In this document: in pieces, positions 9,061-17,785 of the stretch | Position numbering within the stretch: the stretch's first letter is position 1 | How the letters are laid out: each line of letters opens with the position of its first letter | Origin: Chloroflexota bacterium | Lineage (GTDB): Bacteria; Chloroflexota; Dormibacteria; CF-121 | Assembly: GCA_005882775.1 (NCBI GenBank) | Contig: VBDY01000162.1 | Coordinates: 1-33,610 of the forward strand | Reading direction: 5' to 3' | Length of the DNA stretch: 33,610 nt | Program-made: the position numbers and the translations under genes | The notes under the pieces: generated by a model | Told to the model about the DNA's origin: nothing | The model's input: only the letters and a program-made list of their open reading frames with translations | Database searches by the model: none

Positions 9061-10137
9061 GTGAGTTTCCGAATTGCGGTCATCCCGGGCGACGGGATTG
9101 GCAAGGAAGTGATAGCCCAGGGTCTGCGGATCATCGAGGCAGCCACCGCCCGGCACGGCGGGGAGTGCGACTTCACTACCTACGACATCGGGGCCGACCG
9201 GTATCTGCGGACCGGTGAGATGTTGCCGGAGTCCATCTTTTCGGAACTGCGGCAGGCTGGCGCAATCTACCTGGGTGCGATCGGGGATCCCCGCGTCAAA
9301 GACCCGCGCTACGCGGCGGCCATCCTTCTTCGTCTTCGTTTCGAGCTGGACCTCTGGGTGAACCTCCGCCCGGCGCGCCTGATAACGACCGAGCTGACTC
9401 CGCTAAAAGATGTGAACTCGATCGACCTGGTCGTAGTGCGTGAGAACACCGAGGGCGCGTACGCGGGGATCGGCGGTCAGTTCAAGCGCGACACCGCGGA
9501 CGAGGTCGCCATCCAGGAAGACATCAACACCCGCAAGGGCGTGGAGCGCATCATCCGATACGCGTTCACGCTGGCTGAGGAGCGGCGGCGGTCAGGCGTG
9601 GGCAAGGGCCGGGTCACCATGGTCGACAAGAGCAACGCCCTCTATCACGCGCACGACCTGTGGCAGCGCGTCTTCGCCGAGCTTCGCAATCAGACGAAGG
9701 GAATCGAGGCGGAGCACCTCTTTGTCGACGTCGCCGCCATGCAGCTGGTCAAGGACCCGAGCCGCTTCGATGTGCTGGTCACCTCGAACATGTTCGGCGA
9801 CATCCTCAGCGACCTCACATCACAGCTTGTCGGCGGGCTTGGCCTGGCGCCGTCGGGCAACATCAACCCGGACTCGCGGCGGGGCCTGTTCGAGCCGGTG
9901 CACGGATCAGCGCCCAAGCATGCCGGCAAGGGGATCGCGAATCCGCTCGGGGCCATCCTGTCGGGAGCGCTGATGCTGCGCCACCTCGGCGCCGAGCCGG
10001 CGGCGGCCGCGATCGAGGATGCCGTCGATGCCGCGGTGCGCGCGCGGTGTACGACCCGAGACCTGGGTGGCGAGCTGTCGACCGAGGCAGCGGCCGAGGC
10101 GGTTCTCGAGCGACTGGCCCCGAAAAACGAGCAGTAA
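9061..10137 (+). CDS. Isocitrate/isopropylmalate dehydrogenase-family protein (LeuB/TtuC-like)
   Basis: IAVIPGDGIGKEVIAQGL...LRLRFELDLWVNLRPARLI...VVRENTEGAYAGIGGQ...TSNMFGDILSDLTSQLVGGLGLAPSGNI...FEPVHGSAPKHAGKGIANP. RENTEG motif instead of the canonical LeuB RELTGG. Confidence 0.9.
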   Translation: MSFRIAVIPGDGIGKEVIAQGLRIIEAATARHGGECDFTTYDIGADRYLRTGEMLPESIFSELRQAGAIYLGAIGDPRVKDPRYAAAILLRLRFELDLWVNLRPARLITTELTPLKDVNSIDLVVVRENTEGAYAGIGGQFKRDTADEVAIQEDINTRKGVERIIRYAFTLAEERRRSGVGKGRVTMVDKSNALYHAHDLWQRVFAELRNQTKGIEAEHLFVDVAAMQLVKDPSRFDVLVTSNMFGDILSDLTSQLVGGLGLAPSGNINPDSRRGLFEPVHGSAPKHAGKGIANPLGAILSGALMLRHLGAEPAAAAIEDAVDAAVRARCTTRDLGGELSTEAAAEAVLERLAPKNEQ

Positions 10138-10160
10138 GCGAGAATCGAAGAATCAGCCCA

Positions 10161-12197
10161 GTGACGACGATCCAGCCAGCCCGGCCAAAGCACGGAGCTC
10201 CGCGGGCAAGCCAGGTGCAGACCGAGGCCGCGCCGCCCGACCGTCGCGGCAGCCTGGTCCGGGGGAAGGTCTTGATCTTCTGGGACCCGAAGGTGCCGGG
10301 GAAGAAGCTGGACGCCATCGACACCGACCAGATCACTCCCGCCGACGACTGTGTCTCGGAGAGCCTGGACAGGCTCGATGAGCGCTGGAGGATCGGCGCC
10401 TTCCGCTACCTGATGCCTGACTTTCGTGAACGTGTCCACCGAGGGGAGACGTTTGTTATCGCCGGCGAGCGGTTCGGCATCGGCTCGTCGCGTGAGATGA
10501 GCCCGGCCGGTCTGAAGGCGGTCGCCGAAGAAGTCGGTCTCGAGCTGGTGATCGTCTGCGGCGACGGGGTCGGCGACATCTTCCGGCGCAACGCACTGAA
10601 CCTCGGCCTGCACGTCGTCCAGAGCCGCGACGCCTCGGAAGATGCCCAGGAAGGCGATGTGATGACCTTCGATCGGGCTTCGCGCCGGCTCACCAATGAA
10701 ACCCGGGGCAAGACCTACGAGCCTGTGCCGCTGACTCCAAAGGAAGAGGAGATCCGGCGCTCGGGCGGGATCATAGCCATCGGACGTCGCGAGTTCCCAG
10801 AGTCGATCGCGCGCGAAATTCGGGTCGAGTGGGCGGACGGCAAGACGGCCCGGAAACTGAGCACGTCAGAACAGATCGTGTGGGCCCATCGCGTCGACCG
10901 CGACGCCGAGGTGCGGCCGGGCCTGACCCTGCGGGTGTGGTGCGACCTTCTGCCGGCATCGGACGGCACGGCGCCGTTCGCCATCCACACTTTCAACCAG
11001 ATCACCGGAGGCGGCACCATCTTTCCGCGCCAGGCCGCAATCGCAAACGACCACTTTGTCTTTTCCGGTCGCAACGCTGACGACAAGCAGACATCCATCG
11101 GCCGCGAGTTCGCGCAGCTGCACGGGATCGAGCGGCCGTACTACGCAACACCGGGCGACGGCATCTTCCACTTTTACTTTCCGGAGCAGGGCCTGGTGGT
11201 CCCGGGCGCCTTCATCCCGGGTGCGGACTCGCACAGCCGAGCCTACGGCGCCTACGGGGCGATCGGCATGGGTGTCGGAAGTACCCAGCTCGGCTTCGGT
11301 TGGTCGACCGGGTACATCTACTTCACCCCGGCGAAACGCCGGCGCGTCGTGTTCGCCGGCCGTCTGCATCCCTGGGTCAGCGGCAAGGATGTGGTCCTTG
11401 CCCTGCTTCGGCGGTGGGGCAAGTCACAGGCGCAGGGGATGAGCGTCGAGTTTGTCGATGCCGAGCGGCAGCTACCGATCCCGTACCGGAACACAGTTGC
11501 CAACATGATGGCCGAGGCCGAGGCCCAGAACGGCATCTTTGCCCCGGATGAGGTCACCCTCGACTGGTACCGGCGGAAAGGGATCCGCGACCTCCCCTAC
11601 CCGCCGATCGCGCCGGGCGAAGAGGCCACCTACGAGATCGACGAGACCCTCGATCTCTCCGAGCTGGTGCCATACATCGCGAAGCCGTTTGCACCGGGCA
11701 ACGCCTTCCCCGCCGATGAGGTGGCCCAGGAGCGCGTCGGCTTCGACAAGGCCCTGATCGGGTCATGCACGAACGGCGGTTATGACGACCTGCTGGAGGC
11801 GGCGCTGGTGATCCGCGCGGGTCGCGAGAAGGGATACGAGAAGGCCCCGCGGACATTCGTCGTCTTCCCCGGGTCGGGAGGGGTGAAGCGAGACATCGAG
11901 AACCCCGAGCCCCGCCTCGGCGGCGAGTCGATTGCCTCGATGTTCCGGTCGGTTGGTGGACAAATCCGCGAGTCCTGGTGCGGCCCGTGTTTCGGCCAGG
12001 GACCCGACGCGCTGAAGAAGGGCGAGGTCGCCATCACCTCGTTCAACCGAAACTGGCAGAACCGCATGGGGGTTGGCGGCCTTGGCTATCTCGCGAGCCC
12101 GGCAGTGGTGGCGGCCTCGGCGCTGCTTGGATACATGGCGGGCCCCGCAGAGCTCGGCATCACCTGGGACCCCGAGCGCTTCGACGTGTCGGTCTAG
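10161..12197 (+). CDS. Aconitase-superfamily hydro-lyase: N-terminal LeuD-like swivel domain fused to C-terminal LeuC-like catalytic domain
   Basis: Swivel: DTDQITPADD...GERFGIGSSREMSPAGLKAVAEE...FRRNALNLGLHVV. Catalytic domain: PEQGLVVPGAFIPGADSHSRAYGAYGAIGMGVGSTQ...IGSCTNGGYDD...WCGPCFGQGP...TSFNRNWQNRMG. GTG at 10161; the ORF-track start at 9660 overlaps the dehydrogenase gene. Confidence 0.9.
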   Translation: MTTIQPARPKHGAPRASQVQTEAAPPDRRGSLVRGKVLIFWDPKVPGKKLDAIDTDQITPADDCVSESLDRLDERWRIGAFRYLMPDFRERVHRGETFVIAGERFGIGSSREMSPAGLKAVAEEVGLELVIVCGDGVGDIFRRNALNLGLHVVQSRDASEDAQEGDVMTFDRASRRLTNETRGKTYEPVPLTPKEEEIRRSGGIIAIGRREFPESIAREIRVEWADGKTARKLSTSEQIVWAHRVDRDAEVRPGLTLRVWCDLLPASDGTAPFAIHTFNQITGGGTIFPRQAAIANDHFVFSGRNADDKQTSIGREFAQLHGIERPYYATPGDGIFHFYFPEQGLVVPGAFIPGADSHSRAYGAYGAIGMGVGSTQLGFGWSTGYIYFTPAKRRRVVFAGRLHPWVSGKDVVLALLRRWGKSQAQGMSVEFVDAERQLPIPYRNTVANMMAEAEAQNGIFAPDEVTLDWYRRKGIRDLPYPPIAPGEEATYEIDETLDLSELVPYIAKPFAPGNAFPADEVAQERVGFDKALIGSCTNGGYDDLLEAALVIRAGREKGYEKAPRTFVVFPGSGGVKRDIENPEPRLGGESIASMFRSVGGQIRESWCGPCFGQGPDALKKGEVAITSFNRNWQNRMGVGGLGYLASPAVVAASALLGYMAGPAELGITWDPERFDVSV

Positions 12198-12359
12198 TTT
12201 GAACGGCTCACAAGTCATGGCGACGACATTGGTTTGCTCCCCGCGGCCGACGTCTGTACAACGAAATCCGAGAAATCCTCTTCATAACGACCCCCCGACT
12301 TGCTAGGCCGGTTTACAAACGCTTGACCTGCCGGCGATAGATAGATTCGTCGTCCAAAA

Positions 12360-12782
12360 CTACTTCGTTGTCGAGTTAGCCAATGGCACCACGTCGGTAA
12401 CGAGCCAGGCCGGTTGGGCCCCAGAACATCCGAGAACCGGTATTGATGCTGGGTCAGGACCAAGCCCTCCCCGGAGATGGATGCTATCTCCGACCGTCCC
12501 AACCGGGTAGCCGTTCTGATCGAGGACTCGGAGTGGACTTCCGCTCGCTGAATATCCATGTGGCCATACCAGCACCGTGGTAATTCCTTCATTTGTCACC
12601 GAGAAGCAGGCCGTGCCATCGATGTTGCCGTGACCGGCCAGTACCCCTTGCAACAGAGCGTCGAAACCGTAGCCGGACGGAGAGGAGTCTGTTGCCACTC
12701 GATAGTTCGTCGACGCATTCCCCGATCCAACGCATGAGGAAAACAGAACCGCGATGACCAAGGAGAGTATTGGGAAGGGCAT
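12360..12782 (-). CDS. Putative lipoprotein of unknown function
   Basis: From Met at 12782: MPFPILSLVIAVLFSSCVGSGNAS..., a signal peptide with a lipobox-like FSSC; no domain recognised. Confidence 0.6.
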   Translation of the reverse strand: MPFPILSLVIAVLFSSCVGSGNASTNYRVATDSSPSGYGFDALLQGVLAGHGNIDGTACFSVTNEGITTVLVWPHGYSASGSPLRVLDQNGYPVGTVGDSIHLRGGLGPDPASIPVLGCSGAQPAWLVTDVVPLANSTTK

Positions 12783-12990
12783 GCGTTTGGCAACTAACGG
12801 ACGCAACCGCCCCAGTGCAGCGCAAAGCGGCGACCGATGGCAATTCACCTGTGAGGCCACGTCCAAAACGCCGTTTCCCTCATCAGGGAACGGCGGGGAC
12901 CGCTGGCCGGATTCCAGCGCATACAGATATGACGGGACATGGCGCCAAAAGTTCCGGGCGCTCAAGGCTGGCCCCGAGGGTCATCTGAGC

Positions 12991-13018
12991 TTGACAATCC
13001 CGCCCTACGACCCACAAT
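12991..13018 (+). promoter_or_regulatory. Putative promoter of the small ORF at 13027
   Basis: TTGACA (12991-12996), 16-nt spacer, CACAAT (13013-13018), with an ATG 8 nt after the -10. Confidence 0.4.
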
Positions 13019-13026
13019 CAAAGGCG

Positions 13027-13275
13027 ATGAGGCGTCACAAGCCAACCGGACCGATTCGGCGGATTCTTCGTCGAGTCGCACGCCTGCTGGTCAGGCGGAA
13101 GGTGGAGTTGGGCTGGAACTGGCCGGGCGGGAACGGTCTCCAGCCGGCGGGTCGGCCAGCGCCGATGACGCCACGCATGCCAGCCCTTTCTGCCGCGGCC
13201 GCCGTTCCGATTCCGCCGATTGACGACGGGCCAGGCATCGTCTACGGCATAGGCCACTGGGTCGGCCCGGGCTAG
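13027..13275 (+). CDS. Hypothetical small basic/proline-rich protein (82 aa)
   Basis: MRRHKPTGPIRRILRRVARLLVRRKVELGWNWPGGNGLQPAGRPAPMTPRMPALSAAAAVPIPPIDDGPGIVYGIGHWVGPG; a TTGACA-containing promoter candidate sits just upstream. No recognised domain. Confidence 0.35.
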   Translation: MRRHKPTGPIRRILRRVARLLVRRKVELGWNWPGGNGLQPAGRPAPMTPRMPALSAAAAVPIPPIDDGPGIVYGIGHWVGPG

Positions 13276-13278
13276 TTC

Positions 13279-14541
13279 CTAGGGAGCCGGCTGCTCGGCA
13301 AGACGCGCTCTCCGGGCCGCCGCTTTCTCGACCACCTCGAGCACGTCGGTCTCTGACATCAGGCCGTCACGCTGTTTGGCTGCGTCAAAGACCGCCTGGA
13401 CAAGGTCTGGGCGCGGATCGATGCCGTGCTGCTCCAGCCAGAAGATGACGTTCGACTCGCCACTCATAGGACCGATCTCGATCACCTGCTCGCAGCCAAA
13501 GAGCTCCGCCGGGACGCCCGAGTAGACCCGGTTCGCCAGCCAGTCGTCGCCTTTTCGCTTGGCCTTGATCACCGCGGCGGCGTGGACCCCGGTCGCCGTC
13601 CGAAAAGCGTCATGTCCGAGTACCGGGTAGTTCGGCGGAATCGACATCCCGGTCCCCTCGGCGATCAGCTCGCCCATCTCGCGCAGGCGGCTCAGGTCGG
13701 TGTCGATCCATCCGAGCAGGCGAAGGTTAACGAGCAGCAAGTCCAGATGGGTATTGCCCACGCGTTCCCCGAGCCCGAGGGCACAACCATGGATGCGGTC
13801 CGCGCCCGCCACCATGGCCACGATGGCGTTGATCAGCCCGAATCCACGGTCACTGTGGCCGTGCCAGTCGATGCCGACCGACGGGTTCATCTCCTGGGCC
13901 ATGGCCTTGACGTGGCTGACCACCGCGCGCACGCCGTCGGGCGTCGAATGGCCAACCGTGTCGCAGACGCAGATGCGCTGGGCCCCTTCTTCGATGGCGG
14001 TGCCGTAGAGCCGTCGGAGCGTGTCGGGGTGGGCGCGGGTGGTGTCCTCGGTGACGTACATGACCGGCAGACCGTTCTCGCGGGCAAAGCGAACGGCATT
14101 CCGCGTGTTGTCAACCATCTGGTCGATCGTCCAGCCCTCGGCGTACTGGCGGATTGGGCTCGAGCCGATGAAGGCCGCCACCTCGATCGGGATGCCGACC
14201 CGCTGGGAGATCTCGACGACCGGCTGGATGTCCGCCTCGAGCGTGCGCGCGGCGCAGAGCGCCTTGACCTTCAATCGCTCGTCGCGGATCTCGCGCGCCA
14301 GCCGCTCAACGTCACCCTTCGCCCGAGGCCCCGACCCGGGCAGGCCCAGGTCCGACGACCCGACTCCGAGCGCATCGAGAAGATGCAGGAACCGGACCTT
14401 GACCTCGACCTCCGGGTCGCGGACCGACGGGCCCTGGATCCCGTCCCGCAGGGTCTCGTCGTGGATCGCGATCGGGTGATCGGGACGCTCCGGCGCGTTG
14501 AAGGTGTTCCAGTCGTAGATCAGGTCCTGCGCCTCAGGCAT
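13279..14541 (-). CDS. LeuA/homocitrate synthase-family (HMGL-like) acyltransferase, divergent, without a LeuA regulatory domain
   Basis: IAIHDETLRDGIQGPSVRDPEVEVKVRFLHLLDALGV...CVCDTVGHSTPDGVRAVVSHV...DWHGHSDRGFGLINAIVAMVAGADRIHGCALGLGERVGNTHLDLLLVNL. ATG at 14541 overlaps the E2 stop. Confidence 0.85.
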   Translation of the reverse strand: MPEAQDLIYDWNTFNAPERPDHPIAIHDETLRDGIQGPSVRDPEVEVKVRFLHLLDALGVGSSDLGLPGSGPRAKGDVERLAREIRDERLKVKALCAARTLEADIQPVVEISQRVGIPIEVAAFIGSSPIRQYAEGWTIDQMVDNTRNAVRFARENGLPVMYVTEDTTRAHPDTLRRLYGTAIEEGAQRICVCDTVGHSTPDGVRAVVSHVKAMAQEMNPSVGIDWHGHSDRGFGLINAIVAMVAGADRIHGCALGLGERVGNTHLDLLLVNLRLLGWIDTDLSRLREMGELIAEGTGMSIPPNYPVLGHDAFRTATGVHAAAVIKAKRKGDDWLANRVYSGVPAELFGCEQVIEIGPMSGESNVIFWLEQHGIDPRPDLVQAVFDAAKQRDGLMSETDVLEVVEKAAARRARLAEQPAP

Positions 14542-15736
14542 CGGTCCGCTCCAGGTCTGAGACCAGCCTTGTAAGAAACTCGGTCGCCAGGGCTCCATCG
14601 ACGATTCGGTGGTCGACTGAGACCGAGATCCAGGCGCTCTCCCGGGCCACGACCTGCCCCTCCACCACCATGGGCCGGGGGCGAATGGCGCCGAAAGCGA
14701 CCACGCAGCATTCAGGCGGGTTGATGATCGGGGTGCCGGTCTCGACCGGTCCGCTGGCTCCCACGTTGGTGACGGTGATGGTGCCGCCGCTCATCTCGCC
14801 CGGGCCCAGCGAGCCGGCGCGAGCGCCTTCGATCAGGTGGGTGGCTCGCTCGGCGATCGCATTCGTGTCCATCGAGCCCGCACCCTTAAGGACGGGGACC
14901 AACAGCCCGTTCTTGGTATTGACGGCCAGCCCCACGTTGATGGCCCGCTTGACCACGATCTCGTCCGTCGTGTCGTCCCAGGAGCTGTTGAGGAGGGGGT
15001 ATTCGCGGACCGCCCGGACCACGGCAGCCACAAAGTAGGGGAGAGGAGTCAGCGGGCGACCGGAGGCCTTCGCCTTTGCCCGAGCGGCCAGCAGCCGGGT
15101 GGCGTCGAAGATCGCGAACTCGGTGAATTGCGGGATGGTCGAGACCGAGCGCACCATCTGCCGAGCGATCGCCTTGCGGATGCCGACCACGCTGATGCGC
15201 TGGTCCCCATCAGCCGCAGCTGAAGCCGAAGCCGGCGCTGAAACTGAACCCTCGCCGACCGCTGCCCCTTCAACATCGGCGCGCGTGATCCGGCCGCCGG
15301 GACCGGTCCCAGTGACTGTTGCCAGGTCCACACCCTTTTCCCTGGCGAGCTGCCGTACGAAGGGGGCCGCTCGCACATCGCCGGCGTTGTCGGCAGCCGC
15401 GCCAGGCACGCTGCGTGCTCGGCGCCGTACGCCACTCTCCGGACCTCCCGGGCCGTAGCCCACCAGGGTGCGTTCCGTATCAGCCGGAGCGTCAGAGGAT
15501 GCGGTGATCGTGACCAGCGGCGCCCCAACCGCGACGGACTCGCCCGGCTTTGCGTGCAGGCTGCGCACCGTCCCCCTGAACGGTGACGGAATCACGACCA
15601 CGGCCTTGGCGGTCTCGACCTCGCAGAGCGGCGCGTTGACCTCCACCGTAGAGCCTTCCTGGACCCGCCAGCTCACCAGCTGCGCATCGGTCAGGCCCTC
15701 ACCGAGGTCGGGGAGCCGGAAGGTTTCCTCAGCCAT
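14534..15736 (-). CDS. 2-oxoacid dehydrogenase E2 component (dihydrolipoamide acyltransferase)
   Basis: Lipoyl domain MAEETFRLPDLGEGLTDAQLVSWRVQEGSTVEVNAPLCEVETAKAVVVIPSP; peripheral-subunit-binding domain APFVRQLAREKGVDLATVTGTGPGGRITRADVE; catalytic SVDHRIVDGALATEFL. The ORF-track start at 15985 overlaps E1 beta. Confidence 0.95.
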   Translation of the reverse strand: MAEETFRLPDLGEGLTDAQLVSWRVQEGSTVEVNAPLCEVETAKAVVVIPSPFRGTVRSLHAKPGESVAVGAPLVTITASSDAPADTERTLVGYGPGGPESGVRRRARSVPGAAADNAGDVRAAPFVRQLAREKGVDLATVTGTGPGGRITRADVEGAAVGEGSVSAPASASAAADGDQRISVVGIRKAIARQMVRSVSTIPQFTEFAIFDATRLLAARAKAKASGRPLTPLPYFVAAVVRAVREYPLLNSSWDDTTDEIVVKRAINVGLAVNTKNGLLVPVLKGAGSMDTNAIAERATHLIEGARAGSLGPGEMSGGTITVTNVGASGPVETGTPIINPPECCVVAFGAIRPRPMVVEGQVVARESAWISVSVDHRIVDGALATEFLTRLVSDLERTDA

Positions 15737-16700
15737 AGGCGAGCGCGGCGTCAACCGCCTGCAGGATCCGATCCGCGTCCGGCAGGTACAGCTTCTCGAA
15801 CCGCGCGGGTGGATAGGGGATGTTGAGCCCGGCGACGCGGGCGACCGGCGCCTCGAGCACGTCGAAGGCGTCGTGGCTGATCCGGGCGGCGATCTCCGCC
15901 CCGAAGCCACCGAAGACCGGGGCCTCGTGCACGACCACAGCCCGGTGCGTCTTGCGGACGGAGGCGAGCACCGTCTCCGTGTCAAGGGGAGATAGGCTGC
16001 GCAGGTCGATCACCTCCAGCGAGATCCCTTCCTGCTCAGCCGAGCGGGCTGCCTGCAAAGCAGTCTCCACAGTTGGGCCGTACGCGATCACCGAAACCTG
16101 GCTGCCCTCGCGCGAGATCTTCGCCTTGCCTATGGGCACAGCCGCGGATGGCAGGTCGATCTCCTCCTTGAGGTAGTAGCGCGACTTGGGCTCGAAGAAG
16201 ACCACCGGATCATCGTCCTCGATTGCGCTCTGCAGCAGTCCGTAGGCATCGCCCGGGGTGGCCGGTGTGACGACCTTGAGCCCGGCGGTGTGCGCGAAGT
16301 ATGCCTCCGGACTCTCGGAGTGATGCTCGACCGCGCCGATGTTGCCTCCAAACGGCACCCGGATCGTGATCGGTAAGGGGACACCGGAGCGGTTGCGGTA
16401 CTTGGCGACGTGGCTGACGATCTGGTCAAACGCCGGGTAGATGAACCCGTCGAACTGGATCTCCGGGACCGGGCGAAAGCCTTTCAAGGCCAGCCCCACT
16501 GAGATGCCGATGATGGCGGACTCGGCCAGCGGTGTATCGAACACACGGTCCTCGCCGAATTCCTTCTGGAGGCCGTCGGTTATCCGAAAAACACCGCCTA
16601 GCGGGCCCACGTCCTCACCGAAGATCAGGGTCTTAGGGTTCTTGCGCAGCGCGTCGCGCAAGCTGGTGTTGATCGCCTTAGCCATGGTGACCGAGCTCAT
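15729..16700 (-). CDS. Pyruvate/2-oxoacid dehydrogenase E1 component, beta subunit
   Basis: FGEDVGPLGGVFRITDGLQKEFGEDRVFDTPLAESAIIGISVGLALKGFRPVPEIQFDGFIYPAFDQIVSHVAK. Confidence 0.95.
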   Translation of the reverse strand: MSSVTMAKAINTSLRDALRKNPKTLIFGEDVGPLGGVFRITDGLQKEFGEDRVFDTPLAESAIIGISVGLALKGFRPVPEIQFDGFIYPAFDQIVSHVAKYRNRSGVPLPITIRVPFGGNIGAVEHHSESPEAYFAHTAGLKVVTPATPGDAYGLLQSAIEDDDPVVFFEPKSRYYLKEEIDLPSAAVPIGKAKISREGSQVSVIAYGPTVETALQAARSAEQEGISLEVIDLRSLSPLDTETVLASVRKTHRAVVVHEAPVFGGFGAEIAARISHDAFDVLEAPVARVAGLNIPYPPARFEKLYLPDADRILQAVDAALAYG

Positions 16701-17785
16701 CCGGGGGACTCCAGCGAGCTCTCGAACTCTTCGCGTTCCTGTTGGAATCCGGGCGAGGGGCGGCTGTAGACTCGGTCGAACATCGCCTTCCCCGGGTCGG
16801 GCGCCGGCGCCTCCCTCAAGCGAGTGCGCATCTTCTCCGCGGTCGACTCCGCCTCCTTGCCGATCCCGTCGACGCCCGCCTGGTCGAGCAGGCCCTCAGC
16901 GCGCAGCCAGCGCTCGTACCGGGCGATCGGGTCTTTGGACGACCAGGCCTCCAGCTCGGCAGCGGTCCGGTAGCGGGTCGGGTCGTCGGAGCTGGTGTGG
17001 GCGCCCATCCTATATGTCTGCGCTTCGATCAGGTACGGCCCATCGCCGCGACGGGCCCGCTCCGCCGCGGCGCGGGTAGCCGCGAAGACCGCCAGGACGT
17101 CGTTGCCGTCGATGCGAATGCCGGGAAAGCCGTAGCCGGCGGCCCGGTCGGCGATACGGCCGGCGGTCTGCCTGGGCAGTGGCACGGAGATGGCCCAGTA
17201 ATTGTTCTGGCAGAGGAATATCACCGGCGCCTTGAAGACCCCGGCAAAGTTCATGGCTTCGTGCCAGTCGCCGGCAGAGGTGGCGCCGTCACCGAAGGTA
17301 ACCAGGACGACCTCCCCGGAGCCTTCTAGCCGGGAGCCCATGGCAAATCCGACTGCGTGGGGCACCTGGGTCGCAACCGGGATGGCCAACGGCGCGAAGT
17401 GGAATTTCCGAGGATCCCAGGCTCCGTGCGTCAGCCCGCGGAAGACCGTCAGCATGGTTGCTGGGTCGATGCCCCGGCACATCGCCATTCCGAACTCGCG
17501 GTAGCTGGGAAAGATCCAGTCGGTCGGCTCGAGCGCCATCGTCGCCCCGACGTGGGCCGCCTCCTGGCCCAGGAACTGTCCCCACAGACCGAGCTCGCCC
17601 TGCCGCTGCAGGTTGAGCGCTTCCTGGTCGGCGCGCCGGATGGACACCATCTTTCGATAGAGGTCGACGAAGCCCTCCGGGGTCAGACCCAGCGCGCGGC
17701 GCGGGTCTCCGGCCAGCGATCCGTCCGCCCGCAACACGCTGCGGACCGGGTCCTGTTCGCGCACGACCTGCGCAGAATCCGCCAT
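16697..17785 (-). CDS. Pyruvate/2-oxoacid dehydrogenase E1 component, alpha subunit
   Basis: FGDGATSAGDWHEAMNFAGVFKAPVIFLCQNNYWAISVP (GDG...NN TPP motif) and GAHTSSDDPTRYR. Confidence 0.95.
   Translation of the reverse strand: MADSAQVVREQDPVRSVLRADGSLAGDPRRALGLTPEGFVDLYRKMVSIRRADQEALNLQRQGELGLWGQFLGQEAAHVGATMALEPTDWIFPSYREFGMAMCRGIDPATMLTVFRGLTHGAWDPRKFHFAPLAIPVATQVPHAVGFAMGSRLEGSGEVVLVTFGDGATSAGDWHEAMNFAGVFKAPVIFLCQNNYWAISVPLPRQTAGRIADRAAGYGFPGIRIDGNDVLAVFAATRAAAERARRGDGPYLIEAQTYRMGAHTSSDDPTRYRTAAELEAWSSKDPIARYERWLRAEGLLDQAGVDGIGKEAESTAEKMRTRLREAPAPDPGKAMFDRVYSRPSPGFQQEREEFESSLESPG

Noticed and set aside
9660-10160. N-terminal extension of the aconitase-family fusion in the ORF track
   Set aside because: Overlaps the LeuB-like gene out of frame; the extension is Arg/Ala/Gly shadow sequence, and GTG 10161 is the plausible start.
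12215-12592. Minus-strand 125-aa ORF
   Set aside because: Overlaps the lipoprotein gene in another frame and lacks a signal; the lipoprotein frame has a convincing signal peptide.
13426-14574. Plus-strand ORF of 382 aa
   Set aside because: Antisense to the LeuA-like gene, which has clear family motifs; no domain signal in this frame.
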